Positions 1 to 6,739 of a DNA stretch of 11,647 nt are shown piece by piece (position 1 is the first letter of the stretch; the number at the start of each line of letters is the position of its first letter). The stretch is taken from assembly GCA_003497505.1 (NCBI GenBank), contig DNNV01000391.1, positions 1 to 11,647 on the forward strand, read 5' to 3'. The notes under the pieces were generated by a model. The model saw nothing but the letters and a program-made list of their open reading frames with translations, did no database searches and had not been told where the DNA came from. The position numbers were made by a program, and so were the translations under genes. This DNA is from Clostridiales bacterium. GTDB taxonomy: Bacteria; Bacillota; Clostridia; Tissierellales; Sedimentibacteraceae.

Positions 1-39
1 CAAACAAAAGAGGATTATCTTTAAAAGACTATCCTCTTT
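1..39 (-). terminator. Intrinsic terminator of the amino-acid ABC operon
   Basis: Positions 7-15 (AAAGAGGAT) pair perfectly with 31-39 (ATCCTCTTT), and a further four base pairs (18-21 with 25-28) form inside after a 2x2 internal loop. Read on the minus strand, the hairpin is followed by TTTTGTTTG (9-1), a U-rich tract. It lies 15 bases beyond the stop codon of the substrate-binding protein gene, so it closes the operon. On the plus strand no T-run follows, so it acts in the minus direction. Confidence 0.85.
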
Positions 40-54
40 ATTTCAGTTATTCTA

Positions 55-945
55 CTATTCTACAATTCCGCCTTCAACAACTATGTTGTCAGGGTCGGCG
101 GCATCTCCGTATACAGGTGCCAGTGTTTCCTCATAATTTGTATGGAAGAAATTTTCTTCTCCTAATTTCTTTATTTCATCATTAAGCCAGTTCAGCAATT
201 CCGTATTTCCTTTTTGAACGGCAGGTGCTATTGTGTCCAAGCTTCCCAATGTTTCAATTCCCACAGTGTAGCCCTTGTTTTCAATAGCCCATGCAAGAAC
301 CTCCGTATTGTCTGTAGAGAAGGCATCTCCTCTTCCGTCCAGCAATGCCCCGTAGGCGTCACTGTATTGGTCAAACTTCAGTAAGTTTACCTCCGGATGG
401 TTCTGTGTGAAATAAGTATCTGCAGTTGTACCCTTTGCTACTATCAGCGTCTTGCCATTCAGTTGCTCCACATCGGTAATCAATGCATTGTCCGGAGATA
501 CAACTCCTAATGCAACCTTCATATACGGAAGTGCAAAATCAACCTTCTCTGCACGGTCCTTGGTTACCGTGAAGTTGGCAAGAACAATATCAACCTTTGA
601 CGTTACAAGATATTCTACACGGCTGGCAGGCTCTGACGGCACATATTCCACCTCAACACCTAAATCCTTGGCTATTCTGTTTCCGAAATATACATCGTAT
701 CCCTGATATTTGCCATTTTCGTCCACATAGCCGAATGGCTTTTTATCGCTGAATACTCCTATTACAATTTTTCCGCTTTTCTTTATTTCATCAAGCGTCC
801 TTGCTGTTCCTGCAGGTGCCTCTTCGCTTCCCGGCACAGCAGATCCGCCGGGCTTCTTTTCAGAATTATTAGTGCATCCGGCAAATAAAGCCGTTACTAA
901 TATCAATGTTAAAATCAATGCAATTATTTTTTTTGATGTTTTCAT
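55..945 (-). CDS. Amino-acid ABC transporter substrate-binding lipoprotein (SBP family 3)
   Basis: This is the extracellular receptor of a polar-amino-acid importer. It captures the ligand outside the membrane and delivers it to the two permeases encoded upstream. The first 24 residues are a lipoprotein signal (KK, hydrophobic stretch, lipobox LFAGC), with Cys24 the predicted lipidated residue; a Gly/Pro/Ala/Glu-rich tether to about residue 47 follows. The mature domain has the family-3 layout: GYVDENGKYQGYDV (72-85), NFTVTKDRAEKVDF (124-137) with Arg131 expected to hold the ligand carboxylate, KGTTADTYF (171-179), and Asp212 in STDNTEV expected to hold the amino group. The stretch around PYMKVALGVVSP resembles cysteine-binding proteins of the CjaA type, so cysteine or another small polar amino acid is plausible, but specificity cannot be fixed by eye. 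AGGAG at 951-955 sits five bases before the ATG. It is the last gene of the operon, 14 bases after the ATPase stop codon. Confidence 0.93.
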   Translation of the reverse strand: MKTSKKIIALILTLILVTALFAGCTNNSEKKPGGSAVPGSEEAPAGTARTLDEIKKSGKIVIGVFSDKKPFGYVDENGKYQGYDVYFGNRIAKDLGVEVEYVPSEPASRVEYLVTSKVDIVLANFTVTKDRAEKVDFALPYMKVALGVVSPDNALITDVEQLNGKTLIVAKGTTADTYFTQNHPEVNLLKFDQYSDAYGALLDGRGDAFSTDNTEVLAWAIENKGYTVGIETLGSLDTIAPAVQKGNTELLNWLNDEIKKLGEENFFHTNYEETLAPVYGDAADPDNIVVEGGIVE

Positions 946-959
946 ATTTACTCCTATTA

Positions 960-1730
960 TTATTTATTTTTAACGCCTTTTACGGCATCAAATTCAAAAA
1001 TATTTAAAAATTGTCTTGCCCGTTCCGTATCCGGATTTGTAAAGAATATGGACGGAGTATTCTCTTCCACAATTTCTCCACTGTCAATAAACACAACCCT
1101 ATCAGCAATGGCACGTGCAAACTGCATTTCATGCGTAACAATTACCATGGTGCTGCCTTCTCTTGCAAGACCCAGCATAACGTCAAGCACTTCCCTCACC
1201 ATTTCAGGGTCCAGCGCCGCAGTTACCTCGTCAAAAAGCATAATTTCAGGATGCATGCACAAAGCGCGGACTATAGCAACCCTTTGCTTCTGTCCCCCTG
1301 AAAGCTGTCTCGGATAGGCATCTTTCTTGTCAATGAGGTTTACCCTCCTCAGCAGCTCTTCAGCTTCGCTGACTGCTTCACTTTGATTTCTTTTTTGAGC
1401 CTTCACAGGGCCCAATGTTATATTTTCCAATATTGTCATGTGAGGAAACAGCTCATAGCTTTGGAAAACCATGCCCACCTTTTGGCGGACAAGGTGCATG
1501 TTCCTTTTCCTGTTGCTTATTATTTCACCGTTAAGCAGTATATCTCCTCCCTGGATATCCTCCAGGCCGTTGATACATCTCAGAAGTGTGCTTTTGCCGC
1601 AGCCCGACGGCCCAACAACCACCACAACCTCTCCTTTGTGAATATCTAACGATATATCCTTTAAAACAATATTGCTGTCATAGCTCTTTTTTAAATGCTC
1701 TATTTCAAGCAGTGCTTTTTCTTTATCCAT
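960..1730 (-). CDS. Polar-amino-acid ABC transporter ATP-binding protein
   Basis: This is the cytoplasmic ATPase that powers the importer. Within 256 residues all nucleotide-binding motifs are present in order: Walker A GPSGCGKST (40-48), Q-loop QSYELFPHMT, signature LSGGQKQR, Walker B IMLFDE followed by the D-loop ALDP, and the switch histidine in VIVTHEM. Walker B is followed by VTAALDP where many relatives have PTSALDP, a variation seen in this family. Length and motifs match the GlnQ/HisP/ArtP group. A frame-compatible GTG lies two codons upstream (1734-1736), but GAGG at 1736-1739 stands five bases before the ATG at 1728-1730 and overlaps that GTG, so the ATG is preferred. The gene begins almost on top of the stop codon of the preceding permease (1738-1740), which suggests translational coupling. 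Confidence 0.95.
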   Translation of the reverse strand: MDKEKALLEIEHLKKSYDSNIVLKDISLDIHKGEVVVVVGPSGCGKSTLLRCINGLEDIQGGDILLNGEIISNRKRNMHLVRQKVGMVFQSYELFPHMTILENITLGPVKAQKRNQSEAVSEAEELLRRVNLIDKKDAYPRQLSGGQKQRVAIVRALCMHPEIMLFDEVTAALDPEMVREVLDVMLGLAREGSTMVIVTHEMQFARAIADRVVFIDSGEIVEENTPSIFFTNPDTERARQFLNIFEFDAVKGVKNK

Positions 1731-1732
1731 AG

Positions 1733-1739
1733 CCACCTC
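1733..1739 (-). promoter_or_regulatory. Ribosome binding site that decides the ATPase start
   Basis: On the minus strand GAGGTGG (1739 to 1733) overlaps the TGA stop codon of the upstream permease and precedes the ATG at 1730. With GAGG as the core the spacing is five bases. The competing GTG at 1736 lies inside this site and has no comparable sequence upstream of it. Confidence 0.6.
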
Positions 1740-2415
1740 AACTGTTCCATCTTTTTTCTAATTTAGCCGATAACAGCGATATGGGATAGCAAACGCCAAA
1801 GTAAAGGAAATAAATCACTCCGTAAACCCACAGCGCCGCAGAGGGCACTGTTAAACGGGAGGATTCGATTATCTGCTGTCCCACCTTAACCACCTCAACA
1901 ACTCCTATCAGCACAATCAGAGATGTGGTCTTAATCATTCTTGTTACAAGATTAATTGCAAGAGGGACCAATCTTCTCACTGTCTGAGGAATTATTATAT
2001 ATTTATAAACCTGTACCGTATTAAGCCCTATTGCCATGCCGCTTTCATACTGATGCTTCGGCATTGAAATCAATGCCCCTCTGACTAAATCACTCATTTC
2101 CGCAGTTCCCCAAAGAGAAAAAACTATTATCGCTGAGGTTTCTCCCGACAAATTTATATTAAAGGCTTTAGTCATTCCAAAGTAAACAAGGAACAAAAGG
2201 ACCAATTGCGGCATTATGCGGATAAATTCCAGATATGTTTTGGTCAAAATCCTAATTGCCGGATTCTTGCTTGTCATTATCATTCCAAGCACTATGCCTA
2301 AAACAATAGATATGATTACCGCAATCAAGGAAATCCGCACGGTAACCCACAATCCTTCAAGCAACCTTATAAAATTCCTTCCCTGAAACAGAACCTTAAT
2401 TCCCAAATCCTGCAT
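1738..2415 (-). CDS. Amino-acid ABC transporter permease (HisM/GlnP family), second subunit
   Basis: This is one of two inner-membrane subunits forming the translocation channel. The 225-residue protein has several hydrophobic helices (for example around 26-47 and 68-85) and the family's conserved EFIRIMPQLVLLFLVYFG segment. The EAA loop that contacts the ATPase reads roughly MSDLVRGALISMPKHQYESG followed by MAIGLNTVQVYKYIIIPQ. Its first 20 bases overlap the 3' end of the other permease gene, and AGAGGA at 2425-2430, inside that gene, lies nine bases before the ATG, so the two are probably translationally coupled. It differs clearly in sequence from its partner, so the channel is a heterodimer, as in the histidine and arginine importers. 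Confidence 0.94.
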   Translation of the reverse strand: MQDLGIKVLFQGRNFIRLLEGLWVTVRISLIAVIISIVLGIVLGMIMTSKNPAIRILTKTYLEFIRIMPQLVLLFLVYFGMTKAFNINLSGETSAIIVFSLWGTAEMSDLVRGALISMPKHQYESGMAIGLNTVQVYKYIIIPQTVRRLVPLAINLVTRMIKTTSLIVLIGVVEVVKVGQQIIESSRLTVPSAALWVYGVIYFLYFGVCYPISLLSAKLEKRWNS

Positions 2416-3055
2416 ATCTCAACTTCCTCTCTGCAATTGTAAAAACTGCTGATATGGGCAGCAAAATCACCGCATATGACAATACCAGCACCAGCAAGGC
2501 CTCATCCGTTTTGTAATAAAGACCTATTAAATCCTTTGCCACATACATTAAATCGGCCAGAGCTACAGCACTGAACACAGATGTTTCCTTAATCAGAAAT
2601 ATAATATTTGCTAGGAATGCAGGCACTGATACTGTAATTGCCTGCGGCAGCAGAATATATCTCGCAACCTGAAAATCCGTAAGCCCTATGCTCAGGCCTG
2701 ATTCAACCTGAATATCTGCCACAGCCTCCAATCCGCTGCGCATTGCTTCCGCCATATAGCTCCCGCCCAGAAATATCAGCCCCCATATGGCACAGCTTTC
2801 AGAGCTGAGCATAATGCCTATCTTAGGCAGCCCGAAATACAGAAAAAACAACTGTATAAGCAGAGGAGTATTTCTTGAAAGCTCTATATATGCCCCCACA
2901 ATTTTCTGCAGCACAGGAACCCTGTAATATTTAATCAGACTGCAAAGCAATCCAACGACAACCGCTCCCACGATACCAAGCAAAGCAATCCTAAACGTTA
3001 GTATTCCAGCCTCTATATAAAGAGAAATTATATCATTAATAAATTCATAATCCAT
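2396..3055 (-). CDS. Amino-acid ABC transporter permease (HisM/GlnP family), first subunit
   Basis: This first gene of the operon encodes a 219-residue membrane protein. An N-terminal helix pair (about 15-45) is followed by the family hallmark IELSRNTPLLIQLFFLYFG, and an EAA loop runs around MAEAMRSGLEAVADIQVESG with LSIGLTDFQVARYILLPQ after it. It forms the heterodimeric channel with the downstream permease. The ATG at 3053-3055 is preceded by GAAAGGGAAGCAGG; the SD-like AAGGG/AGG elements are weaker than those of the other genes here. The start lies about 52 bases after the predicted transcription start, so the leader is short and leaves little room for a riboswitch or T-box. Confidence 0.94.
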   Translation of the reverse strand: MDYEFINDIISLYIEAGILTFRIALLGIVGAVVVGLLCSLIKYYRVPVLQKIVGAYIELSRNTPLLIQLFFLYFGLPKIGIMLSSESCAIWGLIFLGGSYMAEAMRSGLEAVADIQVESGLSIGLTDFQVARYILLPQAITVSVPAFLANIIFLIKETSVFSAVALADLMYVAKDLIGLYYKTDEALLVLVLSYAVILLPISAVFTIAERKLRYAGFGN

Positions 3056-3114
3056 CCTGCTTCCCTTTCACTAATATCTTATTATATACTATTCATGTAT
3101 GTTTAATATGTAAT

Positions 3115-3143
3115 ATAATATGCCATGTTTTGAATTATGTCAA
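3115..3143 (-). promoter_or_regulatory. Sigma-A-type promoter of the ABC operon
   Basis: Reading the minus strand, a consensus -35 TTGACA (3143-3138) is separated by exactly 17 bases from a -10 TATTAT (3120-3115). Transcription would start near 3108, about 50 bases upstream of the first permease. No clear operator palindrome was seen over it. Confidence 0.8.
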
Positions 3144-3417
3144 TATTTTATTTTTTTTGTTGCAGTCAGCCGCAGTCTTATAACCTTCGCCGCTTCCGGT
3201 ACCTCTGCCTTCCTTAGAATACCTAAACAAATAGCAACCTTTTTATGAAACTCAAAAAAATGCTGATTTAAGTTAAAGTAGTAAAAATTAATTGAAAATA
3301 ACATCTCTCTGTTTCTGAAAACTTTTGGCTGATGTATAACAGCAGCCATGATTAATTGTTGTTGTATGTCGGAAAATAATATTAATATTTATTCATATAC
3401 CATGTGTTGGCTTAATT
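3144..3417. other. Intergenic spacer with a G+C-rich, coding-like patch
   Basis: This is the spacer between the ABC operon and the divergent regulator gene. Most of it is very AT-rich, but about 3155-3235 is noticeably richer in G+C and reads open on the minus strand in two frames. One frame gives GILRKAEVPEAAKVIRLRLT and belongs to a 69-codon open frame (3140-3349). The other gives YSKEGRGTGSGEGYK, which resembles the start of TnsA-type transposon endonucleases. Neither has a ribosome binding site or plausible length, so the patch is probably a decayed coding remnant. No terminator was seen here. Confidence 0.35.
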
Positions 3418-3426
3418 TGGTATACT
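3418..3426 (+). promoter_or_regulatory. Extended -10 promoter candidate for the MerR-type regulator gene
   Basis: TGGTATACT (TG, one base, TATACT) is an extended -10 element, which can work without a good -35; none is obvious upstream. Transcription would start near 3433, giving a leader of about 100 bases before the ATG at 3535. An alternative pairing of TTGGCT (3407-3412) with TATAAG (3429-3434), 16 bases apart, cannot be excluded. Confidence 0.45.
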
Positions 3427-3518
3427 GTTATAAGCAAATCACTTAGGGAATATACAGTTAAACAGTTTTTTTACTTATATGTGTTAAAAAATAAACAATA
3501 TCTAAAAATGATTATTTT

Positions 3519-3527
3519 GAAGGAGTG
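3519..3527 (+). promoter_or_regulatory. Ribosome binding site that decides the regulator start
   Basis: GAAGGAGTG with its AGGAG core at 3521-3525 lies nine bases before the ATG at 3535. A frame-compatible GTG at 3481 would add 18 residues before the helix-turn-helix and has no such site upstream, so the ATG at 3535 is chosen. Confidence 0.8.
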
Positions 3528-3534
3528 TTTTAAA

Positions 3535-4347
3535 ATGAAGTATAGGATTAGCGAAGTGGCTAAATTATTGGATTTATCGTCAGAAGCGATTAGATATTAT
3601 GAGAATAAGGGAATAATAAAACCCGAAAGAGACGAAGAGACCGGATATAGGTATTATGGTGGATGGGAGATACATATGTTGATTAGGGCTAGAACTTATC
3701 GGCAATTAGGTTGCTCCATAGATGAAACGGCAGATCTTCTTAATAGATTTGATAATGTGGACATAATTTCATACTTAGATAATAAAAGAGAAGAGATTAA
3801 AAAGGAGATTGAGCGCAGTACAAACCTTTTGAGTTATTTAGAAAAAGAACAGGAAAATATTATGAGTTCTGATGAAATAACCGGAGAATATCAGCTATTA
3901 TTTCGTCCGGATATATATCGACTTGAAATGCAAGATGGGTATGTTCTTCATCCTGACAAAAAATTAAGACAAGCAATATATAATTGGATTGAAAAAATAC
4001 CATATGTCTTTTCTAGCACGGTATTTCCTTTGGATAATGTATATGGCGATGATGATAACTTTACCGTTGGATTAGGAATATATAAAGAGCATGCTGAATT
4101 ATTAGGAATAGAAGAATCAGAATTTGTAAAGTTTTTTCCTTCTAGATTGTGTGTTTTAACTGGAATCCAAACTAAATCTAGTAAAAACATATCTACTGAT
4201 TTATTACGACCTGCTATGGATTATATGACTAATCATGGAATGCTATTAACAGGAGATGTTATAACTAAAAGCGTTTTAATGCGTAAGGTTGGTGAGGAAT
4301 ATGTAAATTGGCATCGAGCTTGGCTGCCATTTAAGTATAAAAATTGA
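3535..4347 (+). CDS. MerR-family transcriptional regulator with GyrI-like ligand-binding domain
   Basis: This is a cytoplasmic DNA-binding regulator of 270 residues. Residues 1-70 form the MerR winged helix-turn-helix: YRISEVAKLLDLSSEAIRYY, then NKGIIKPERDEETGYRYY, then an Arg-rich stretch and the second wing with LGCSIDETADLL. Residues about 76-112 are a charged helix suited to the antiparallel dimer coiled coil. The rest (about 117-270) looks like the GyrI-like effector fold of BmrR/BltR-type regulators, ending in YVNWHRAWLPFK. No metal-binding cysteine cluster is visible, so an organic ligand is more likely than a metal. It is transcribed with, and ends 97 bases before, the flavin reductase gene, whose promoter has MerR-type spacing. 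The simple reading is that ligand binding activates the reductase, and perhaps the S-layer protein gene further down. The ligand is unknown. Confidence 0.88.
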   Translation: MKYRISEVAKLLDLSSEAIRYYENKGIIKPERDEETGYRYYGGWEIHMLIRARTYRQLGCSIDETADLLNRFDNVDIISYLDNKREEIKKEIERSTNLLSYLEKEQENIMSSDEITGEYQLLFRPDIYRLEMQDGYVLHPDKKLRQAIYNWIEKIPYVFSSTVFPLDNVYGDDDNFTVGLGIYKEHAELLGIEESEFVKFFPSRLCVLTGIQTKSSKNISTDLLRPAMDYMTNHGMLLTGDVITKSVLMRKVGEEYVNWHRAWLPFKYKN

Positions 4348-4360
4348 TAAAAAATTTTCA

Positions 4361-4391
4361 TTGACTTTAAAGTTCCTTGAGACCTTATACT
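4361..4391 (+). promoter_or_regulatory. MerR-type promoter and operator of the reductase gene
   Basis: The -35 TTGACT (4361-4366) and -10 TATACT (4386-4391) are separated by 19 bases, longer than the usual 17 and characteristic of promoters that MerR-family activators untwist. An imperfect dyad lies in the spacer: TTTAAAG (4366-4372), TTC, CTTGAGA (4376-4382), matching at five of seven positions. The site falls between the regulator and the reductase, making it the likely target of that regulator. Confidence 0.7.
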
Positions 4392-4444
4392 TTTGATAAA
4401 TACAAATTTATTAAAAATATATTTAAAGAAAAGGAGTTTTAAAG

Positions 4445-6247
4445 GTGAAAAAAATTATTTCTTATGTTTTAATTTTGTCAATGATTGCATCTATGCTTGT
4501 AGGATGTAATCAGAATCAGGTCTCAACATCTACACCTATTGCAGAAACAACAATTGGATTCAAGGCAGGTACATATGTAGGAGAGTCTGAAGGAATGAAG
4601 GGACCTATTAAGGTAGAAGTTATAGTTGATGAAGAAAAAATTATAGCTGTAAAGGTATTGGAACACGTTGACTCTCAAAGGTTATTTAGTTTTGCTAATG
4701 AATCTATACCTGGTGCCATTGTGGAAAATCAGAGTATTAATGTAGATGTAGTTGCAGGTGCTACCATGTCAAGTATTGGTATAATTAATGCAACGAAAAA
4801 TGCATTAACTCAATCAGGAGTAAATCTGGAACTACTAAATGTTAAAAAAGAGAAGCCTGCTTTAGTGAAAGGTGATGATGAGCACTATGATATAGTTATT
4901 GCTGGGGCAGGTGCTTCAGGACTATCAGCAGCAATAGAATTAGGGAAAAATAAAAATATAAGTATACTGGTTCTTGAAAAAATGCCTTTTACAGGAGGCT
5001 CACTTGCATTATCAGGAGGACTTTTCTGGACAGGAAATGGATCTAAATATGTTCCTGATGAAAGTTTTACACCTGAATCGCTTTTAGAATGGTTTGAAAT
5101 GAGATCCGAGACTGAATCAAATGCTCCTCTTGTAAAGCATATTGCTAATATTGCAGGTGAAACTTTTGATTATTTAATTGATAACGGAGCGCCATGGGAT
5201 GTAAACAGTGTAACCGAAACATATCCTAATTCAGGTATTTATAGATTTGAAACAAATAGAGGTGCTACATTAACAAAGTTCAGAGATGATGCCGCAGGAA
5301 ATCAAGCTGCTGAGTTCATGCTTAATTTTGCAAAGGAACAGGGAGCAGAGGTAAGAATCAATTCAAAGGTTACATCATTAGTTGTAGAAAATAATGTTGT
5401 AAAAGGCGTAAAGGTAGAAGATGTTGAAAAGGAATATACTGTAAATGCTAAGAAGGTTATTTTAGCAACAGGTGGCTTCGGCAATAATCCTAAATTATTA
5501 AAAGAATTAGATCCTGATTCTGCAACTAAATGGCCTTTCTTAGCAGCAGGGTCAACTGGCGATGGAATTGAAATGACTAGGGAATTAGGCATTAAAATTG
5601 TAGGTAATGGTGTAATGTCCTATGAAGCATTGACTCCAAAAATGGGGTATAAAGGCGAAATAGGAAGTCTTGTCTGGGTACCAGAATTAATTGTAAATAA
5701 AGAAGGAAAAAGATTTGTTGATGAAACAGGACAGAGTACTGACATAGCTTTACAAACATATTTGCAAACTGATGATATTAGTTATGGAATTGATGATTCA
5801 AGAAGCGATAGAGTTGAAGATTATGAAAAGGGCGCAAAACAAGGATTAATATTAAAAGGGGAAACTTTAGAAGAATTAGCTGAAGTTATGGGTGTAAATA
5901 AGGAAAACTTCTTAGAAACAGTAAGAAAATATAATGAGACTGTTGAAAATGGTACTGAAGATGAATTTGGCAGTATACACGATAAAATGAAACCACCAAT
6001 AGAAGGACCTTTTTATGCGGTTCCAATTCGTGCTTGTATTATAGGAACTATGCCTGGACTAAATGTAAATGAAGATTGTCAAGTAATTGGTGAAAATGGA
6101 CAACCAATAGAAAACTTATTTGCGGCTGGTGAATTAATGTTTGGAAATATTTTCAACCGAGTATATCCTGCAACTGGAACTGCTGTTGCTTTAGCGATAT
6201 ATACAGGAAGAATAGCAGGAGAAGCAGCAAATAATCAAATAAAATAA
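4445..6247 (+). CDS. Extracellular FMN/FAD reductase lipoprotein, fumarate-reductase superfamily, non-canonical active site
   Basis: This 600-residue exported flavoprotein probably reduces a small organic electron acceptor at the outer face of the membrane. Residues 1-21 are a lipoprotein signal with lipobox LVGC (Cys21). An FMN-binding domain (about 40-125) contains AGATMSS; Thr107 is the likely site where ApbE attaches FMN. A flavoprotein domain follows, with the FAD-binding fingerprint GAGASG (154-159), a second nucleotide-binding segment ILATGGFG, and the C-terminal FAUD-type segment LFAAGELMFGNIFNR ending in TGRIAGEA. Compared by eye with Shewanella fumarate reductase, the substrate arginine in the NR motif is kept (Arg572). 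The HHTMGG motif reads IGTMPG (533-538), the position of the proton-donating arginine is Ser431, and the QAHPT and SETVRG motifs are absent. Fumarate is therefore unlikely; an enoate or related compound is an inference. The start is a GTG with AAGGAG at 4431-4436, eight bases before it. No partner gene (ApbE, cytochrome or membrane flavin donor) is present in the window. Confidence 0.88.
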   Translation: MKKIISYVLILSMIASMLVGCNQNQVSTSTPIAETTIGFKAGTYVGESEGMKGPIKVEVIVDEEKIIAVKVLEHVDSQRLFSFANESIPGAIVENQSINVDVVAGATMSSIGIINATKNALTQSGVNLELLNVKKEKPALVKGDDEHYDIVIAGAGASGLSAAIELGKNKNISILVLEKMPFTGGSLALSGGLFWTGNGSKYVPDESFTPESLLEWFEMRSETESNAPLVKHIANIAGETFDYLIDNGAPWDVNSVTETYPNSGIYRFETNRGATLTKFRDDAAGNQAAEFMLNFAKEQGAEVRINSKVTSLVVENNVVKGVKVEDVEKEYTVNAKKVILATGGFGNNPKLLKELDPDSATKWPFLAAGSTGDGIEMTRELGIKIVGNGVMSYEALTPKMGYKGEIGSLVWVPELIVNKEGKRFVDETGQSTDIALQTYLQTDDISYGIDDSRSDRVEDYEKGAKQGLILKGETLEELAEVMGVNKENFLETVRKYNETVENGTEDEFGSIHDKMKPPIEGPFYAVPIRACIIGTMPGLNVNEDCQVIGENGQPIENLFAAGELMFGNIFNRVYPATGTAVALAIYTGRIAGEAANNQIK

Positions 6248-6269
6248 CATTACAATTTAAAGATTAGTA

Positions 6270-6318
6270 AACCTCAACACTGATGTAAAATAAAAGTACT
6301 CAGTTTTGAGGTTTTTTA
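6270..6318 (+). terminator. Intrinsic terminator after the reductase gene
   Basis: AACCTCAA (6270-6277) and ACTGA (6279-6283) pair with TCAGT (6300-6304) and TTGAGGTT (6306-6313), with one C/T mismatch between the two blocks and a 16-base loop. The run of T residues begins within the stem end and continues to 6317. It lies 22 bases past the reductase stop codon and separates that transcript from the S-layer protein gene. Confidence 0.9.
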
Positions 6319-6739
6319 ATTATGCTAAGCTTGTATATATACAACAACAGTATAAAATTAAATTTATTTACTTCTACAATTTAGAATTTGATGAGCTTCA
6401 AATAATGCCATAAGCTTTATTCCTTTGGGAAACACCATCATATAAATCGTCCGTTGGGAAATTATGCATAGACTTAATAGCACCTCTTGCAGTATTATTA
6501 AAAGCCGACCCACAATGGAGCTGAAGAGCTAACCGTATTGACATATTTTAGGAGATATGGTATCGTTATGAAGAAATCTTAGTTTTCCTATTGAGTATTT
6601 AGAGAACTAATTAAAATAGACCTTTTTTCAATAAACATAATCTTTGGAATTAAATATTAAATGAAATCAAGTGTTGCAAAACAGTTATTAATTTATTTCG
6701 TAAAATTAAAAAAAAAGGGGCTCACGAAGTGTTATTATT
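6319..6739. other. Intergenic spacer with a degenerate coding-like patch (minus strand)
   Basis: No intact gene is visible. On the minus strand, 6398-6544 is an open frame of 48 codons containing ALQLHCGSAFNNTARGAIKS and DDLYDGVSQRNKAYGII, with the amino-acid mix of real protein. It has no ribosome binding site, and a stop codon lies two codons before its only ATG. A second overlapping frame (6498-6578) reads IPYLLKYVNTVSSSAPLWVG before a stop, and a third gives MALFEAHQILN at the downstream end. Such frame-hopping suggests a frameshifted relic, whose family I do not recognise. The rest is AT-rich with nothing identifiable. Confidence 0.35.

Noticed and set aside
3140..3349. 69-codon open frame on the minus strand
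   Set aside because: It has no ribosome binding site, its 3' end overlaps the -35 of the ABC operon promoter, and its protein-like part also reads open in another frame, so it is treated as a relic, not a gene.
3481..3534. GTG start that would extend the MerR-type regulator by 18 residues
   Set aside because: AGGAG with good spacing precedes the ATG at 3535, and MerR proteins normally begin right at the helix-turn-helix.
6538..6566. TTGACA with TATCGT 17 bases downstream on the plus strand
   Set aside because: The -10 is poor and it leads into about 250 bases without a gene, while a better-placed promoter lies at 6740-6771.
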